Source: an uncultured Lachnospiraceae bacterium (GTDB lineage Bacteria > Bacillota > Clostridia > Lachnospirales > Lachnospiraceae). From it: a stretch of 64,000 bases of DNA. The notes under the pieces are model-generated. The model made no database searches. It was not told the DNA's origin and worked only from the letters and a program-made list of their open reading frames with translations. Positions 52,325-61,302 of the stretch are shown here, in pieces. The translations under genes were made by a program, and so were the position numbers. The DNA lies in NCBI GenBank assembly GCA_947652735.1, contig CANTEG010000012.1:19440-83439 (forward strand), given 5' to 3'. Numbering within the stretch: position 1 is the stretch's first letter; each line of letters starts with the position of its first letter.

Positions 52325-55300
52325 ATGAATAAAATAAAACGGCTTATTGCATATATGCTTGTTTTTACCATGACAATCGGTTGCATTTTTGTCAGCAATC
52401 CCAATGTGGCATATGCAACAGATAATGACTGGAAAGCATTGGCGGATATTCAAGGTTCAGCCGTAGAAGTCGAGCTTGGCGATGATAAGACCGCTTCCTT
52501 TGGCATGTCTGCATTTTACACCAATGTATACATACCTGTCAGTAACGATGAAGCCATTCAGGAGTGTAGTAAAATAGGGCTGTATCATTTGACCATTGGA
52601 GCAAATGAAAGCTACAGGGTTAAGCTTTCCTATGACAGTGCGGATACCGTGGTTTCGGATACGGAGGGAGGTATACTTTATGTATATGAGGGAAATGGTA
52701 AAAATGCCCTTTCCAAGACCTACACGTATGCAGCTGCCCTTTTTAATGCAGAAGATACAGGGGAGTGCCTTGTGACAAATGCATATGAAACGACAATGGA
52801 CTGCTATTTGGTGTATTCAGGTGCCAATGCGGCAGTATGTGATATTGAGCCGATTTTATCCGTGGAGACCATAGCTGAGCCCGATAATACATTGACTGTG
52901 GGGGAAAGTGTCAGGGGAGTAATCAGCGACACGGTGTACAGCTATGTAGTGTCCCCTGAAAGTGGAAGCCGTACTGTAAAGACAGGAACAGGAGCATTGT
53001 TAAGACTGGATATTCCTGAAAACACAAATTTGATTGTAGATGTGGGAGCGCTTAACAGCTTATACATTTACGGGACGGATGCCTTGGGTAAAGGTATATA
53101 TCAGGGCTTAAATATAAGCATGGTATCAGCAGGCAGGTATTCCATAGGCAATTGGCAGGATGCGGAAATACCTGTATATGTATGGGTTGTAGCTGCTGCT
53201 GGAGAATACAACGTTTCGTCTGAGATTGCCGAGGGCATGACTTTGGAAGAAGCAAAGCCGCTTCATACAGTATCAAGACCTACACAAATCGAGGATTTGA
53301 TTTATAACATCAAGGAACGGGAAAACTATGTGGCGGGAAATTTTGCAGGAACTTATATGGAGGGATTGGCATACACACTTGAGTCAGGGACTTACGACTT
53401 TAATTTCTCCTATGAGGATGCAGGCGGCATATTGGACTATGAGTTCAATAACAGCCATCTTTATATCATCAATCCTGCGGACGGAAGCTACGAAATTGAA
53501 ACTGTCCAGTCGAAAAGTGGAAAAACGTCATACCGTCTTGTGATACCTGAGGGAGAAACAAGGTATATCATATTTACGCCGGGTGCGGAAGGAAATTACT
53601 ACGGCGGTGCATGGATAATGGAGCTTGGCGGCTTTGAGGATGCTTCGGGCACATTTAAGGTTCCGGCAAATCCCAAGGATGTTTATATTTATGGTTGGGA
53701 TAATGATATTGAAGACAAGTTAAATTATTTTTATGAGGAATATCCGCAGTATAAAGACAAGGTGCATTTTATAAATCTAGATGCAAAGGGACAGGCGAAT
53801 AAATATAAAAGCTTACTGAATGAGGCGGCAAAAGGAAGCGAAAAACCGACCCTCCTTGTGGCTGACATGTCAGTGATGGATGAAATGAAATCATTGATGG
53901 TACCTGTAAGCAGTCTTGGAATTACAAAAAAAATGTACAATTCCTATTTGTATGAGGAGCTTTTGGGAAGCGATGCCCAAGGCTTAAAGGGGCTTGCGGG
54001 CAGCGTACAGCCAGGATGCTTTATTTATAGAACGGATATAGCGGAAGCGGTTTTGGGAACATCCCAGCCTGAGGAGGTTGAGGCAAAACTGGCTGATTGG
54101 GAGAGCTTTCTTGCCACGGCGGCTGACATGAAAGCGGCAGGGTATTTTATGACGTCGGGGTCAGACCAGTTAAATGAACTGGCAAAGGGTTTCGACGCTG
54201 AGGTTGATTACTATGGACAGCTCACCACAAATGGATATGATACAGGGAATTCACTTGGCTCCGAGGAATGGAAGACTGACTTATCAAGTGATACCTTCGG
54301 ATTTTTTGGTTCGGTTTCCATGATGACCGGGCTTAATGCAGATGTTTCCTACAATATGTGTGTGGGACCGTTAAGCTTCAGCTTTGGCGGAACATACATA
54401 GGCGGAACAAGTGAGGCTGTAGGAAACCCTTTGGCGGGTCTGGTTCTCTATACTCTTTGCTGTGATCCTTATGTGATGTATAACATGGCGGAGGGCAAGG
54501 AAGTCATTCCAAATAATCAGACAGTTGTAGAAAAGCTTATCAATGACAACAAGCATGGCTTCACAAATATGGGTGGACAAAATCCGTTGAAGGTACTCGA
54601 CAGTGCAGAGCAAAAAAGAGGTGTTGGCATAGGACCTTACAATATAACCTATGTTCTCAATTCAGGAAAAAACAATGGGGCTAACCCTGCGACATACAGC
54701 AGATATACAGGTGATATTATATTAGCGGCACCGACAAGAACAGGATATACATTTGGCGGCTGGTACAAGGATGCCGCATTTAAGACAAAGGTAACAAAGA
54801 TACCCAAGGGCAATTCAGGTGCGGTTACGCTTTATGCAAAATGGACGGCAAACAAATATACCATAACATTTCTTCCGAATGGTGCAACCAAGGGAACCAT
54901 GAAGAAAGTTAGTGCAACATATGATGTGAGCAGAAATTTAAGCAGCAATGCATTCAAGCGGACAGGATATACATTTGTGGGCTGGAATACAAGGGCTGAC
55001 GGAACAGGAAAAACATACAAAAATAAGGCGGCAGTTAAGAATCTTACAGCTACCGCTAACGGGACGGTTAAGCTTTATGCAAAGTGGAAAGCAACAAAGT
55101 ATACCGTCAAATATTATCTGCGGGGCGGCAAAAACCATAGCAAAAATCCTGCAAGCTACTATGTGACTTCATCCACAAAAACACTTAAAAATCCCAAAAG
55201 GACAGGATACACATTTGCAGGCTGGTACAGTGATGCAAAGTACACGAAGAAAGTTAAGTACATCAAGAAAGGAAGTACGGGAAATAAAAAGCTTTATGCA

Positions 55301-55561
55301 AAATGGAAACCGAACAGATACAAGATTGTATTTAAGGGTAATGGTGCAACAGGTGGGAAAATGTCCTCGCTTCTTTCAAGAAAGTATGGAACAACATATC
55401 GGTTGCCGACAAATAAATTTGTGCGTGAGGGCTATAAATTTGTAGGATGGAGCTTGAAGCCAAGAGCAAAGAAAATATACAAAAACAGGTCTAAGATAAA
55501 GAATTTAACTTCCAAATCATGCGGAACGGTAACGCTATATGCACGTTGGAAGAAAAAATAA
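52325..55561 (+). CDS. Secreted protein with binding-protein-like core and InlB repeats
   Basis: A 1078-residue exported protein. A signal peptide (MNKIKRLIAYMLVFTMTIGC...AYA, cleaved near residue 33) is followed by beta-rich, PPC-like domains to residue 440. Residues 450-755 look like a solute-binding-protein fold (DVYIYGWDNDIEDKLNYFYEEYPQYKDKV; then NKYKSLLNEAA, DWESFLATAADMKAAGY). Four InlB/Listeria-Bacteroides repeats follow from about 775 to the end, each closing with LYAKW or LYARW and containing RTGYTFxGW. The basic tail has no LPXTG motif, so attachment is presumably non-covalent or the protein is released. No ABC permease is nearby. AAGGAGG precedes the ATG. Confidence 0.8.
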   Translation: MNKIKRLIAYMLVFTMTIGCIFVSNPNVAYATDNDWKALADIQGSAVEVELGDDKTASFGMSAFYTNVYIPVSNDEAIQECSKIGLYHLTIGANESYRVKLSYDSADTVVSDTEGGILYVYEGNGKNALSKTYTYAAALFNAEDTGECLVTNAYETTMDCYLVYSGANAAVCDIEPILSVETIAEPDNTLTVGESVRGVISDTVYSYVVSPESGSRTVKTGTGALLRLDIPENTNLIVDVGALNSLYIYGTDALGKGIYQGLNISMVSAGRYSIGNWQDAEIPVYVWVVAAAGEYNVSSEIAEGMTLEEAKPLHTVSRPTQIEDLIYNIKERENYVAGNFAGTYMEGLAYTLESGTYDFNFSYEDAGGILDYEFNNSHLYIINPADGSYEIETVQSKSGKTSYRLVIPEGETRYIIFTPGAEGNYYGGAWIMELGGFEDASGTFKVPANPKDVYIYGWDNDIEDKLNYFYEEYPQYKDKVHFINLDAKGQANKYKSLLNEAAKGSEKPTLLVADMSVMDEMKSLMVPVSSLGITKKMYNSYLYEELLGSDAQGLKGLAGSVQPGCFIYRTDIAEAVLGTSQPEEVEAKLADWESFLATAADMKAAGYFMTSGSDQLNELAKGFDAEVDYYGQLTTNGYDTGNSLGSEEWKTDLSSDTFGFFGSVSMMTGLNADVSYNMCVGPLSFSFGGTYIGGTSEAVGNPLAGLVLYTLCCDPYVMYNMAEGKEVIPNNQTVVEKLINDNKHGFTNMGGQNPLKVLDSAEQKRGVGIGPYNITYVLNSGKNNGANPATYSRYTGDIILAAPTRTGYTFGGWYKDAAFKTKVTKIPKGNSGAVTLYAKWTANKYTITFLPNGATKGTMKKVSATYDVSRNLSSNAFKRTGYTFVGWNTRADGTGKTYKNKAAVKNLTATANGTVKLYAKWKATKYTVKYYLRGGKNHSKNPASYYVTSSTKTLKNPKRTGYTFAGWYSDAKYTKKVKYIKKGSTGNKKLYAKWKPNRYKIVFKGNGATGGKMSSLLSRKYGTTYRLPTNKFVREGYKFVGWSLKPRAKKIYKNRSKIKNLTSKSCGTVTLYARWKKK

Positions 55562-55604
55562 TTTTTGTTTATTAAACTATGTCAATCATATGACGATATA
55601 TAAT

Positions 55605-55721
55605 ACGAGGTGTTGTCTTGCCTGCTATGGAGAGCAGGCGGGCAAGCCTTGGGTGAAAGGATTTGCCCGTAACTGAAGTGTGCATATGCACGGGAATTAT
55701 GGTTAGAAAGGATGCGATACC
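55605..55721 (+). ncRNA. Candidate structured 5' leader (possible riboswitch) of the EF-hand gene
   Basis: A TATAAT at 55599 places the transcript start near 55611. Three stems follow: CCTGCT/AGCAGG (55621-55638), CGGGCAA/TTGCCCG (55639-55669, with inner CCTT/AAGG) and GTGC/GCAC (55680-55691). CCCGT (55666-55670) can instead pair with ACGGG (55690-55694), and CTTGCC (55617-55622) with GGCAAG, so exclusive folds exist. The AAAGG of the ribosome binding site repeats the AAGG of the inner stem and could also pair with CCTT. I cannot match it to a known class. Confidence 0.4.
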
Positions 55722-56876
55722 ATGATTATTAGTTCCAGTAGTGTAGCTATGTCTTCAAACAGAAGCTACAGTAGTATCAGGCAGGAGGAGAGCGTATCTG
55801 TCCAGGAAAAGTTAGGCTCAGCTTCTGTCACACTCCAGATTTCTGAAGAATCCCAAAACAAAATGGAGCAAATTAAAGAGTACAAAGAATCTCTTAAAGA
55901 CAAGCAGCAGGATAAGCAAAATCAGATTAATCATCTGCGGGATACGGCACGCAAACATGCGGGAACTGTCGATGACAGATTTGGCAGATTTGATTTTGGT
56001 AAAGACCCGAAGCTGCAAATGCTTCGGAGGCTTTTAGACTCATTTCAGAGAGCATTTGGGCAGAAAAGCTCAAACAAGTGGCTTGACGAATATTTAGGCA
56101 GGTCCTATTCGCGTAGGTCACAGTTTTCTGAAAGCTTTTCAGCTTCTTCCAGTCAATTTTTAGAGATTGAAGGCTCCGTGGGAACACGTTCATCAGGCAA
56201 TGTTACAACGATGAAGCGTACCACTGTTACCTCAGGCTTTTTTGCTGAGACTGAACATACGGCTTATGAGGCAACCGGTATAGCAAAAACTGCGGATGGA
56301 CGGGAAATAAACTTTGGAGTAACGGTTGAAATGTCAAGAGGTTTTTGTGAGAGGTATGAGAAGCTCACACAGGAAAATGTAATTTTGTGTGACCCTCTTG
56401 TGATTAATCTTGACAGTGATGTGGCAAGTGTTTCTGACATGAAATTTCTGTTTGACCTGGACGCAGACGGAAAAGAAGAGGAAGTATCATTTGCAGGACA
56501 GGGAAGTGGATTTCTTGCTCTTGACAGAAACGGTGACGGCAAGATAAACGATGGTTCGGAGCTGTTTGGAACAAAGAGCGGCGATGGATTTGGCGACCTT
56601 GCCGCTTACGATGAAGATGGCAATGGTTGGATTGATGAGGCAGACAGTATTTTCAAGGACCTTAAAGTCTGGACAAAGGACAAGGATGGAAAAGATGTAC
56701 TGCTTGATTTAAAATCCGCAAATGTCGGAGCAATTTATTTAAATAGTGCTTCCACTGAGTTTTCACTGAATAACATGGAAACGAATAAGACAAACGGAGT
56801 TATCAGAAGTACAGGTATTTACTTAAAGGAAAATGGTGGAGTAGGTACTGTACAGCACGTTGATTTGGCTATTTAA
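55722..56876 (+). CDS. EF-hand-like calcium-binding protein of unknown function
   Basis: A 384-residue protein without a signal peptide. The first 70 residues are Ser- and Gln-rich, then a coiled coil (about 40-75). Two EF-hand-like loops lie at DLDADGKEE (about 248) and DRNGDGKINDGSELFG (about 267), with a further DEDGNGWIDEADSIF near 292, all with acidic residues at ligand positions 1, 3, 5 and 12. The SELFG and DLKVWTKDKDG pattern is seen in uncharacterised clostridial and cyanobacterial proteins. It may be exported by a non-Sec route or act inside the cell. It stands alone behind a structured leader, with GAAAGGA before the ATG. Confidence 0.7.
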   Translation: MIISSSSVAMSSNRSYSSIRQEESVSVQEKLGSASVTLQISEESQNKMEQIKEYKESLKDKQQDKQNQINHLRDTARKHAGTVDDRFGRFDFGKDPKLQMLRRLLDSFQRAFGQKSSNKWLDEYLGRSYSRRSQFSESFSASSSQFLEIEGSVGTRSSGNVTTMKRTTVTSGFFAETEHTAYEATGIAKTADGREINFGVTVEMSRGFCERYEKLTQENVILCDPLVINLDSDVASVSDMKFLFDLDADGKEEEVSFAGQGSGFLALDRNGDGKINDGSELFGTKSGDGFGDLAAYDEDGNGWIDEADSIFKDLKVWTKDKDGKDVLLDLKSANVGAIYLNSASTEFSLNNMETNKTNGVIRSTGIYLKENGGVGTVQHVDLAI

Positions 56877-56935
56877 GTTTGTCGGACTCTATCAAATGGG
56901 GCTGTTGTTTAAGTCATTTTATACTATAATAAGGG

Positions 56936-56962
56936 AAACATATACATTTACATATGTTTTTT
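56936..56962 (+). terminator. AT-rich terminator after the EF-hand gene
   Basis: An 8-bp AT-rich stem (AAACATAT with ATATGTTT, loop ACATTTAC) is followed by three more T residues. It is weak but well placed, 60 bases after the stop codon. Confidence 0.45.
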
Positions 56963-57105
56963 GTTATCGTAGAAAAAATGTCTTAGATGGCAGCCTGTTT
57001 GAATTAAATATTGTGATGACATAGAGGTACATCTTGGTGTACAATTATAAAGCAGTTTCATGTGATTATAAAACTGTAAACTGATAAAGAAAGCAAAAGA
57101 TAGGT

Positions 57106-57303
57106 AATTGCGAAATGACATATCATTAAAAAGTAGTTGTACAATATAGACAATATCATAAGCAGGTGCTTTGGAGCCATCGGTGCTTAGTGAGGTATTT
57201 TCGAGCTTAGCACCGTTATGAGTGACAAGCAGCGAAAGCGTGCCTGTAGTGATTTGTCTATATTGTACAACGGACGTTTGGAAAGAAGTTGTATTTCGCA
57301 ATT
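57106..57303 (+). ncRNA. Long nested inverted-repeat element before nadA (candidate structured RNA)
   Basis: An outer stem pairs AATTGCGAAAT (57106-57116) with ATTTCGCAATT (57293-57303), extended by ACA/TGT. After loops of 15 and 18 bases, GTTGTACAATATAGACAA (57136-57153) pairs perfectly over 18 bp with 57254-57271. The roughly 100-base centre holds CGGTGCT/AGCACCG (57181-57215) and a hairpin with a GAAA tetraloop (57229-57243). It ends 34 bases before the nadA start. The remaining gap (56963-57105) shows a CAGTTT/AAACTG hairpin and no gene. Confidence 0.5.
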
Positions 57304-57336
57304 GTCTGGCAAAAAAATATTGGTAGGAGAAACAAT

Positions 57337-58251
57337 ATGAAAATACGGGAAATGCAGGATGAGATACAACGGTTAAAAAAGGAGAAGGATGTATGCATCC
57401 TCGTACATGCATATCAGAGTCACGACCTTTGGGAGATTGCTGATTACATTGGGGATTCCTTTGGTCTTGCCCAACAGGCGGTAAATGCGCCGCAAAAAAA
57501 TATTATTATGTGCGGTGTAAGATTTATGGCTGAGACTGTCAAGCTTTTATCACCTGATAAAACTGTTATACTGCCGAAGAGTGGTGCAGGTTGTCCAATG
57601 GCAGAGCAGTTTTGTGTTGCGGATATCGAAAAGCTTAAGGCAGAAAATCCCGGGTACAGCGTTGTCGCATATATAAACACAACTGCAAGCCTTAAGACAG
57701 TGTGTGATGTGTGTGTTACGTCAGCGTCAGCAGTGAAAATTGTCAGAGCAATGGACGCCGAAAAGATAATATTTATACCAGATTGCAATCTAGGCGGCTG
57801 GGTGAGCAAACAGGTTCCCGAAAAAACAATAAAGGTATTACAGGGCGGCTGTCCGAGACATGCTGCTGTGACAGCGGAGGATGTTGAAAAGGCAAAGCGT
57901 ACGCATCCAAATGCACTCCTTCTCGTTCATCCTGAATGTAAGCCTGATGTGGTTGGTAAGGCGGATTATGTGGGAAGCACAACAGGCATTATGAGCTACG
58001 CAAAGGAAAGTGAGGCAAAGGAGTTTATTATCGGAACGGAAAACAGTATTGTACAGCACTTGCAACTTGAAGTTCCCGATAAACAGTTCTATGAACTTTC
58101 TAAGGATTTGATATGTAATGATATGAAACTGACAACACTGGGAGATGTTTATCAGTGTCTTGCAGGCAAAGCAGGAGAACAAATTGTCCTGCCTGATGAA
58201 GTAATGAAAAAGGCAAAAACCTGCATAGATGAAATGCTCCGATTAGGATAA
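57337..58251 (+). CDS. nadA: Quinolinate synthase
   Basis: Makes quinolinate from iminoaspartate and dihydroxyacetone phosphate in NAD synthesis, using a [4Fe-4S] cluster. The 304-residue protein has MCGVRFMAETVKLL near residue 58 (first cluster Cys), VCVTSASAVKIV near 127, FIPDCNLGGWV, LVHPECKPDVV near 200 and VGSTTGIMSYAKES. The family's normal PDKNLG is PDCNLG here. I chose the ATG at 57337, behind TAGGAGA; upstream in-frame codons run into the inverted-repeat element. No nadB or nadC is adjacent, so nadA is unlinked here. Confidence 0.93.
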   Translation: MKIREMQDEIQRLKKEKDVCILVHAYQSHDLWEIADYIGDSFGLAQQAVNAPQKNIIMCGVRFMAETVKLLSPDKTVILPKSGAGCPMAEQFCVADIEKLKAENPGYSVVAYINTTASLKTVCDVCVTSASAVKIVRAMDAEKIIFIPDCNLGGWVSKQVPEKTIKVLQGGCPRHAAVTAEDVEKAKRTHPNALLLVHPECKPDVVGKADYVGSTTGIMSYAKESEAKEFIIGTENSIVQHLQLEVPDKQFYELSKDLICNDMKLTTLGDVYQCLAGKAGEQIVLPDEVMKKAKTCIDEMLRLG

Positions 58252-58271
58252 AATTGTAAGTTTACTTTATG

Positions 58272-58300
58272 TTGAAAAATGAAATATTTTGGAGTAATAT
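58272..58300 (+). promoter_or_regulatory. Sigma-A-type promoter for trkA
   Basis: TTGAAA (58272-58277) and TAATAT (58295-58300) are separated by exactly 17 bases, 42 bases before the trkA start codon. Confidence 0.6.
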
Positions 58301-58341
58301 AGGTTGATAAGGCTGATGTTCAAAAGGAGAGAGTACATATT

Positions 58342-59733
58342 ATGAAAAGTCCGTTTGATAAGAGGAGTCAGGGATTTAACATTATAATAGTCGGCTGTGG
58401 TAAAGTCGGAACGACACTTGTAGAGAAGCTGAGACAGGCGAACCATGACATAACCATCATAGACCAGGATGCAGAGGTTGTACAAAAGGTTACCAACATG
58501 TATGATGTCATGGGCATAACAGGAAACGGTTCCAGTTATAAGGTACAGCTTGAAGCAGGTATTGAAAAGGCAAACATAATTATTGCGGTTACTGAGTCGG
58601 ATGAGTTAAATCTGTTGTGCTGTACAATAGCAAAAAAGGTTAGTGAGTGTGTTGCTGTGGCAAGGGTGAGAAATCCTGATTACAGTGAGGAATTAAGTTA
58701 TCTTCGCGATCAACTTGGCATATCTCTTATTATAAACCCGGAGCTGGAGATTGCACAGGAAATGGCAAGATTACTTCGACTTCCAACCGCCCTTGATATA
58801 AATTCATTTGCAAAGGGACATGTAGAGCTTGTAAAATTCAGGATACCTGAAAACAGCATTTTGCATGACCGTAAAATAGCAAATATCAACAAAGACTTCA
58901 AGAGCGATATTCTGATTTGTGGTGTTGAACGTGGAGAAAACCTTGTTATTCCTGATGGAAATTATATGCTTGCGGAAAGGGATGTGGTTTCATTTATAGC
59001 CACACCGAAAAATACCCAGATGTTTTTCAAGCAGATAGGTGTTGAGACGCATCAGGTCAGAAACTGTATGATAGTGGGGGGCGGAAAAACTTCTTATTAT
59101 CTTGCAAAACAGCTTACTGAAATGAATATAGATGTAAAGATAATAGAAACAAATCCGAAAAGATGTGAGGAGCTTTCTGTGCTTCTTCCTAAGGCACTTG
59201 TCATATACGGAGACGGTGGTGACGAAGAATTGCTTAAGGAGGAGGGCATCATGAAGTCGGAAGCGTTTGTGCCGCTTACCGGTCTTGATGAGGAAAACAT
59301 ACTTCTTACATTGTTCGCAAAGAGGATATCAAATGCAAAGGTTATTACAAAAATAAACAGAACTACATTTATTGATGTCATAGAAAATTTGGACATGGGA
59401 AGCGTTATATATCCAAGATACATGACCTCGGAAAATATTTTGCGGTATGTCAGGGCTATGAAAAATTCCATGGGCAGCAGCAATATAGAAACGCTTTATA
59501 ACATATTTGATAATAGGGCTGAGGCATTGGAATTTTTGGTTGAGGACAGTTCTCCTGTTGTAGGAAGACAGATTATGGATTTGCCGCTTAAGGAAGAACT
59601 TTTGCTTGCATGCTTAAGCAGAAACGGCAAGGTGATTATTCCACGTGGTAATGATGTCATCATGGGCGGAGACAGAGTTGTAATTGTCACAAAGCATACA
59701 GGCTTTTACGATATAGCAGATATTTTGAAGTAG
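58342..59733 (+). CDS. trkA: Trk potassium uptake regulatory subunit TrkA
   Basis: A peripheral membrane NAD-binding subunit that gates the TrkH channel. The 463-residue protein has two RCK halves. The first starts NIIIVGCGKVGTTLVEKLRQANHDITIID (about residues 14-42), with TGNGSSYKVQLEAGIEKA following. The second starts CMIVGGGKTSYYLAKQLTEMN near residue 240. TrkA-C modules end each half (IMDLPLKEELLLACLSRNGKVIIPRGNDVI). It is followed at 98 bases by trkH. The start has AAAGGAGAGAG upstream. Confidence 0.94.
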   Translation: MKSPFDKRSQGFNIIIVGCGKVGTTLVEKLRQANHDITIIDQDAEVVQKVTNMYDVMGITGNGSSYKVQLEAGIEKANIIIAVTESDELNLLCCTIAKKVSECVAVARVRNPDYSEELSYLRDQLGISLIINPELEIAQEMARLLRLPTALDINSFAKGHVELVKFRIPENSILHDRKIANINKDFKSDILICGVERGENLVIPDGNYMLAERDVVSFIATPKNTQMFFKQIGVETHQVRNCMIVGGGKTSYYLAKQLTEMNIDVKIIETNPKRCEELSVLLPKALVIYGDGGDEELLKEEGIMKSEAFVPLTGLDEENILLTLFAKRISNAKVITKINRTTFIDVIENLDMGSVIYPRYMTSENILRYVRAMKNSMGSSNIETLYNIFDNRAEALEFLVEDSSPVVGRQIMDLPLKEELLLACLSRNGKVIIPRGNDVIMGGDRVVIVTKHTGFYDIADILK

Positions 59734-59830
59734 GGCATATTAGTTTTTTTGTGAAAAGCTGATACATGGTGTCTATTTGCTGACAATAAATTTAATATAA
59801 ATTGAGGTTCAAAGGGTACAGAGGGTTAAA

Positions 59831-61279
59831 ATGAATTACGGAATTGTTGTATATATTTTAGGCTGGATAATGAATTTTGAGGCGGCATTTATGACGATGC
59901 CATGTCTCGTTGCTGCAATCAAGGGTGAAAGGCAGGGACTGGCATTTCTTTGGGTTATGCTTGCCTGTGTTTTTGTAGGTGTGATGATTGTAACACATAA
60001 GCCGAAAAATATGACTTTCTATGTAAAAGAAGGTTTTGTGACGGTAGCATTAAGCTGGATTGTTATGTCGGTAATCGGTTGTCTTCCTTTTGTCATGAAC
60101 GGGGATATTCCGAATTTTGTCGATGCACTTTTCGAGACAATATCAGGCTTTACAACTACAGGTGCAAGTATATTGAGCAATATTGAGGGGCTGTCAAGGT
60201 GCAGTCTGTTTTGGAGGAGCTTTACCCACTGGATTGGTGGAATGGGAGTTCTTGTTTTCATACTTGCCATTTTGCCGCTTACAGGCGGTTCAAACATGAA
60301 TCTTATGAAAGCGGAAAGCCCGGGGCCATCTGTTGGAAAGCTGGTTCCTAAAGTGAGACAGACGGCGATTTATCTGTATGGTATTTACATTGTACTCACT
60401 ATTATTGAGGTTATATTTCTTCTTTTTGGTAAAATGAAATTTTTTGAGGCGGTTACTACAGCCATGTCGACCGCAGGAACAGGTGGATTTGGAATAAGAA
60501 ATGACAGCCTTATGAGTGCAAGTCCTTACATACAATGGGTAGTCACTATTTTTATGATATTGTTTGGCATTAATTTCAGTGTATATTTCCTGATTCTGAT
60601 GAAGAAATTTGGTATGGCAATCAGGCATGAGGAGGCAAGAGTCTATTTGCTTATTATGCTGTCTGCCATTATTATGATATTTATTAATGTGAGGGACCTG
60701 TGGGAGTCTGCGGCAGATGCCATAAGACATGTCTCGTTTCAGGTTGCATCTGTTATGACAACGACAGGCTTTTGTACTGCGGATTTTGATTTGTGGCCCC
60801 AGACATCACAGACAATTCTTATACTGATTATGTTTATCGGTGCCTGCGCAGGAAGCACGGGTGGTGGAATTAAGGTTTCGAGAATCATGATACTTTTTAA
60901 ATCCGTGGGCAAGGAAATTGTTTCCTATGTACATCCGAGAAGTGTAAAGAAAGTGAAGATGGAGGGCAAGGTTGTTGAGCATGATGTGCTACGTGCAACA
61001 AATGTATATTTTATAACCTTCGCAATTTTGTTTGCCCTGTCTGTGTTTTTACTTTCGTTTGACGGAAAAGGCCTTGTCACAAATTTTACTGCGGTTGTGG
61101 CATCTATCAATAACATTGGTCCGGGACTGGAAGCAGTAGGCCCAACACAAAACTTTGCGGGCTTTAGTGCATTCTCAAAATTTGTTTTGATGTTTGACAT
61201 GCTGGCAGGAAGGCTGGAGTTGTTCCCGCTGCTGTTGTTGATGAGCCCATCTATTTGGATTAAAGGAAAAAGTGCTTAG
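59831..61279 (+). CDS. trkH: Trk/Ktr-type potassium channel subunit TrkH
   Basis: A 482-residue integral membrane protein with about ten transmembrane helices and four P-loops (FETISGFTTTGASIL near residue 105; TTAMSTAGTGGFGIRN near 212; TTTGFCTADF near 310; NNIGPGLEAVGP near 430), the selectivity-filter pattern of TrkH. It imports potassium under the control of TrkA, encoded just upstream. The 97-base gap may hold a second weak promoter, but the two genes are most likely cotranscribed. Confidence 0.94.
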   Translation: MNYGIVVYILGWIMNFEAAFMTMPCLVAAIKGERQGLAFLWVMLACVFVGVMIVTHKPKNMTFYVKEGFVTVALSWIVMSVIGCLPFVMNGDIPNFVDALFETISGFTTTGASILSNIEGLSRCSLFWRSFTHWIGGMGVLVFILAILPLTGGSNMNLMKAESPGPSVGKLVPKVRQTAIYLYGIYIVLTIIEVIFLLFGKMKFFEAVTTAMSTAGTGGFGIRNDSLMSASPYIQWVVTIFMILFGINFSVYFLILMKKFGMAIRHEEARVYLLIMLSAIIMIFINVRDLWESAADAIRHVSFQVASVMTTTGFCTADFDLWPQTSQTILILIMFIGACAGSTGGGIKVSRIMILFKSVGKEIVSYVHPRSVKKVKMEGKVVEHDVLRATNVYFITFAILFALSVFLLSFDGKGLVTNFTAVVASINNIGPGLEAVGPTQNFAGFSAFSKFVLMFDMLAGRLELFPLLLLMSPSIWIKGKSA

Positions 61280-61302
61280 AAAGTTGTTCGGAGGATTGTT
61301 GG

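Noticed and set aside
55605-55721. Cobalamin riboswitch
   Set aside because: Only a short stretch (GGTGAAA with flanking G and C runs and ACTG) resembles the core. The leader is too short and lacks the other conserved arms, so it was kept only as an unclassified structure.
57106-57303. Insertion sequence or transposon
   Set aside because: No transposase frame, target-site duplication or second copy in the window was found. A small non-coding palindromic element remains possible.
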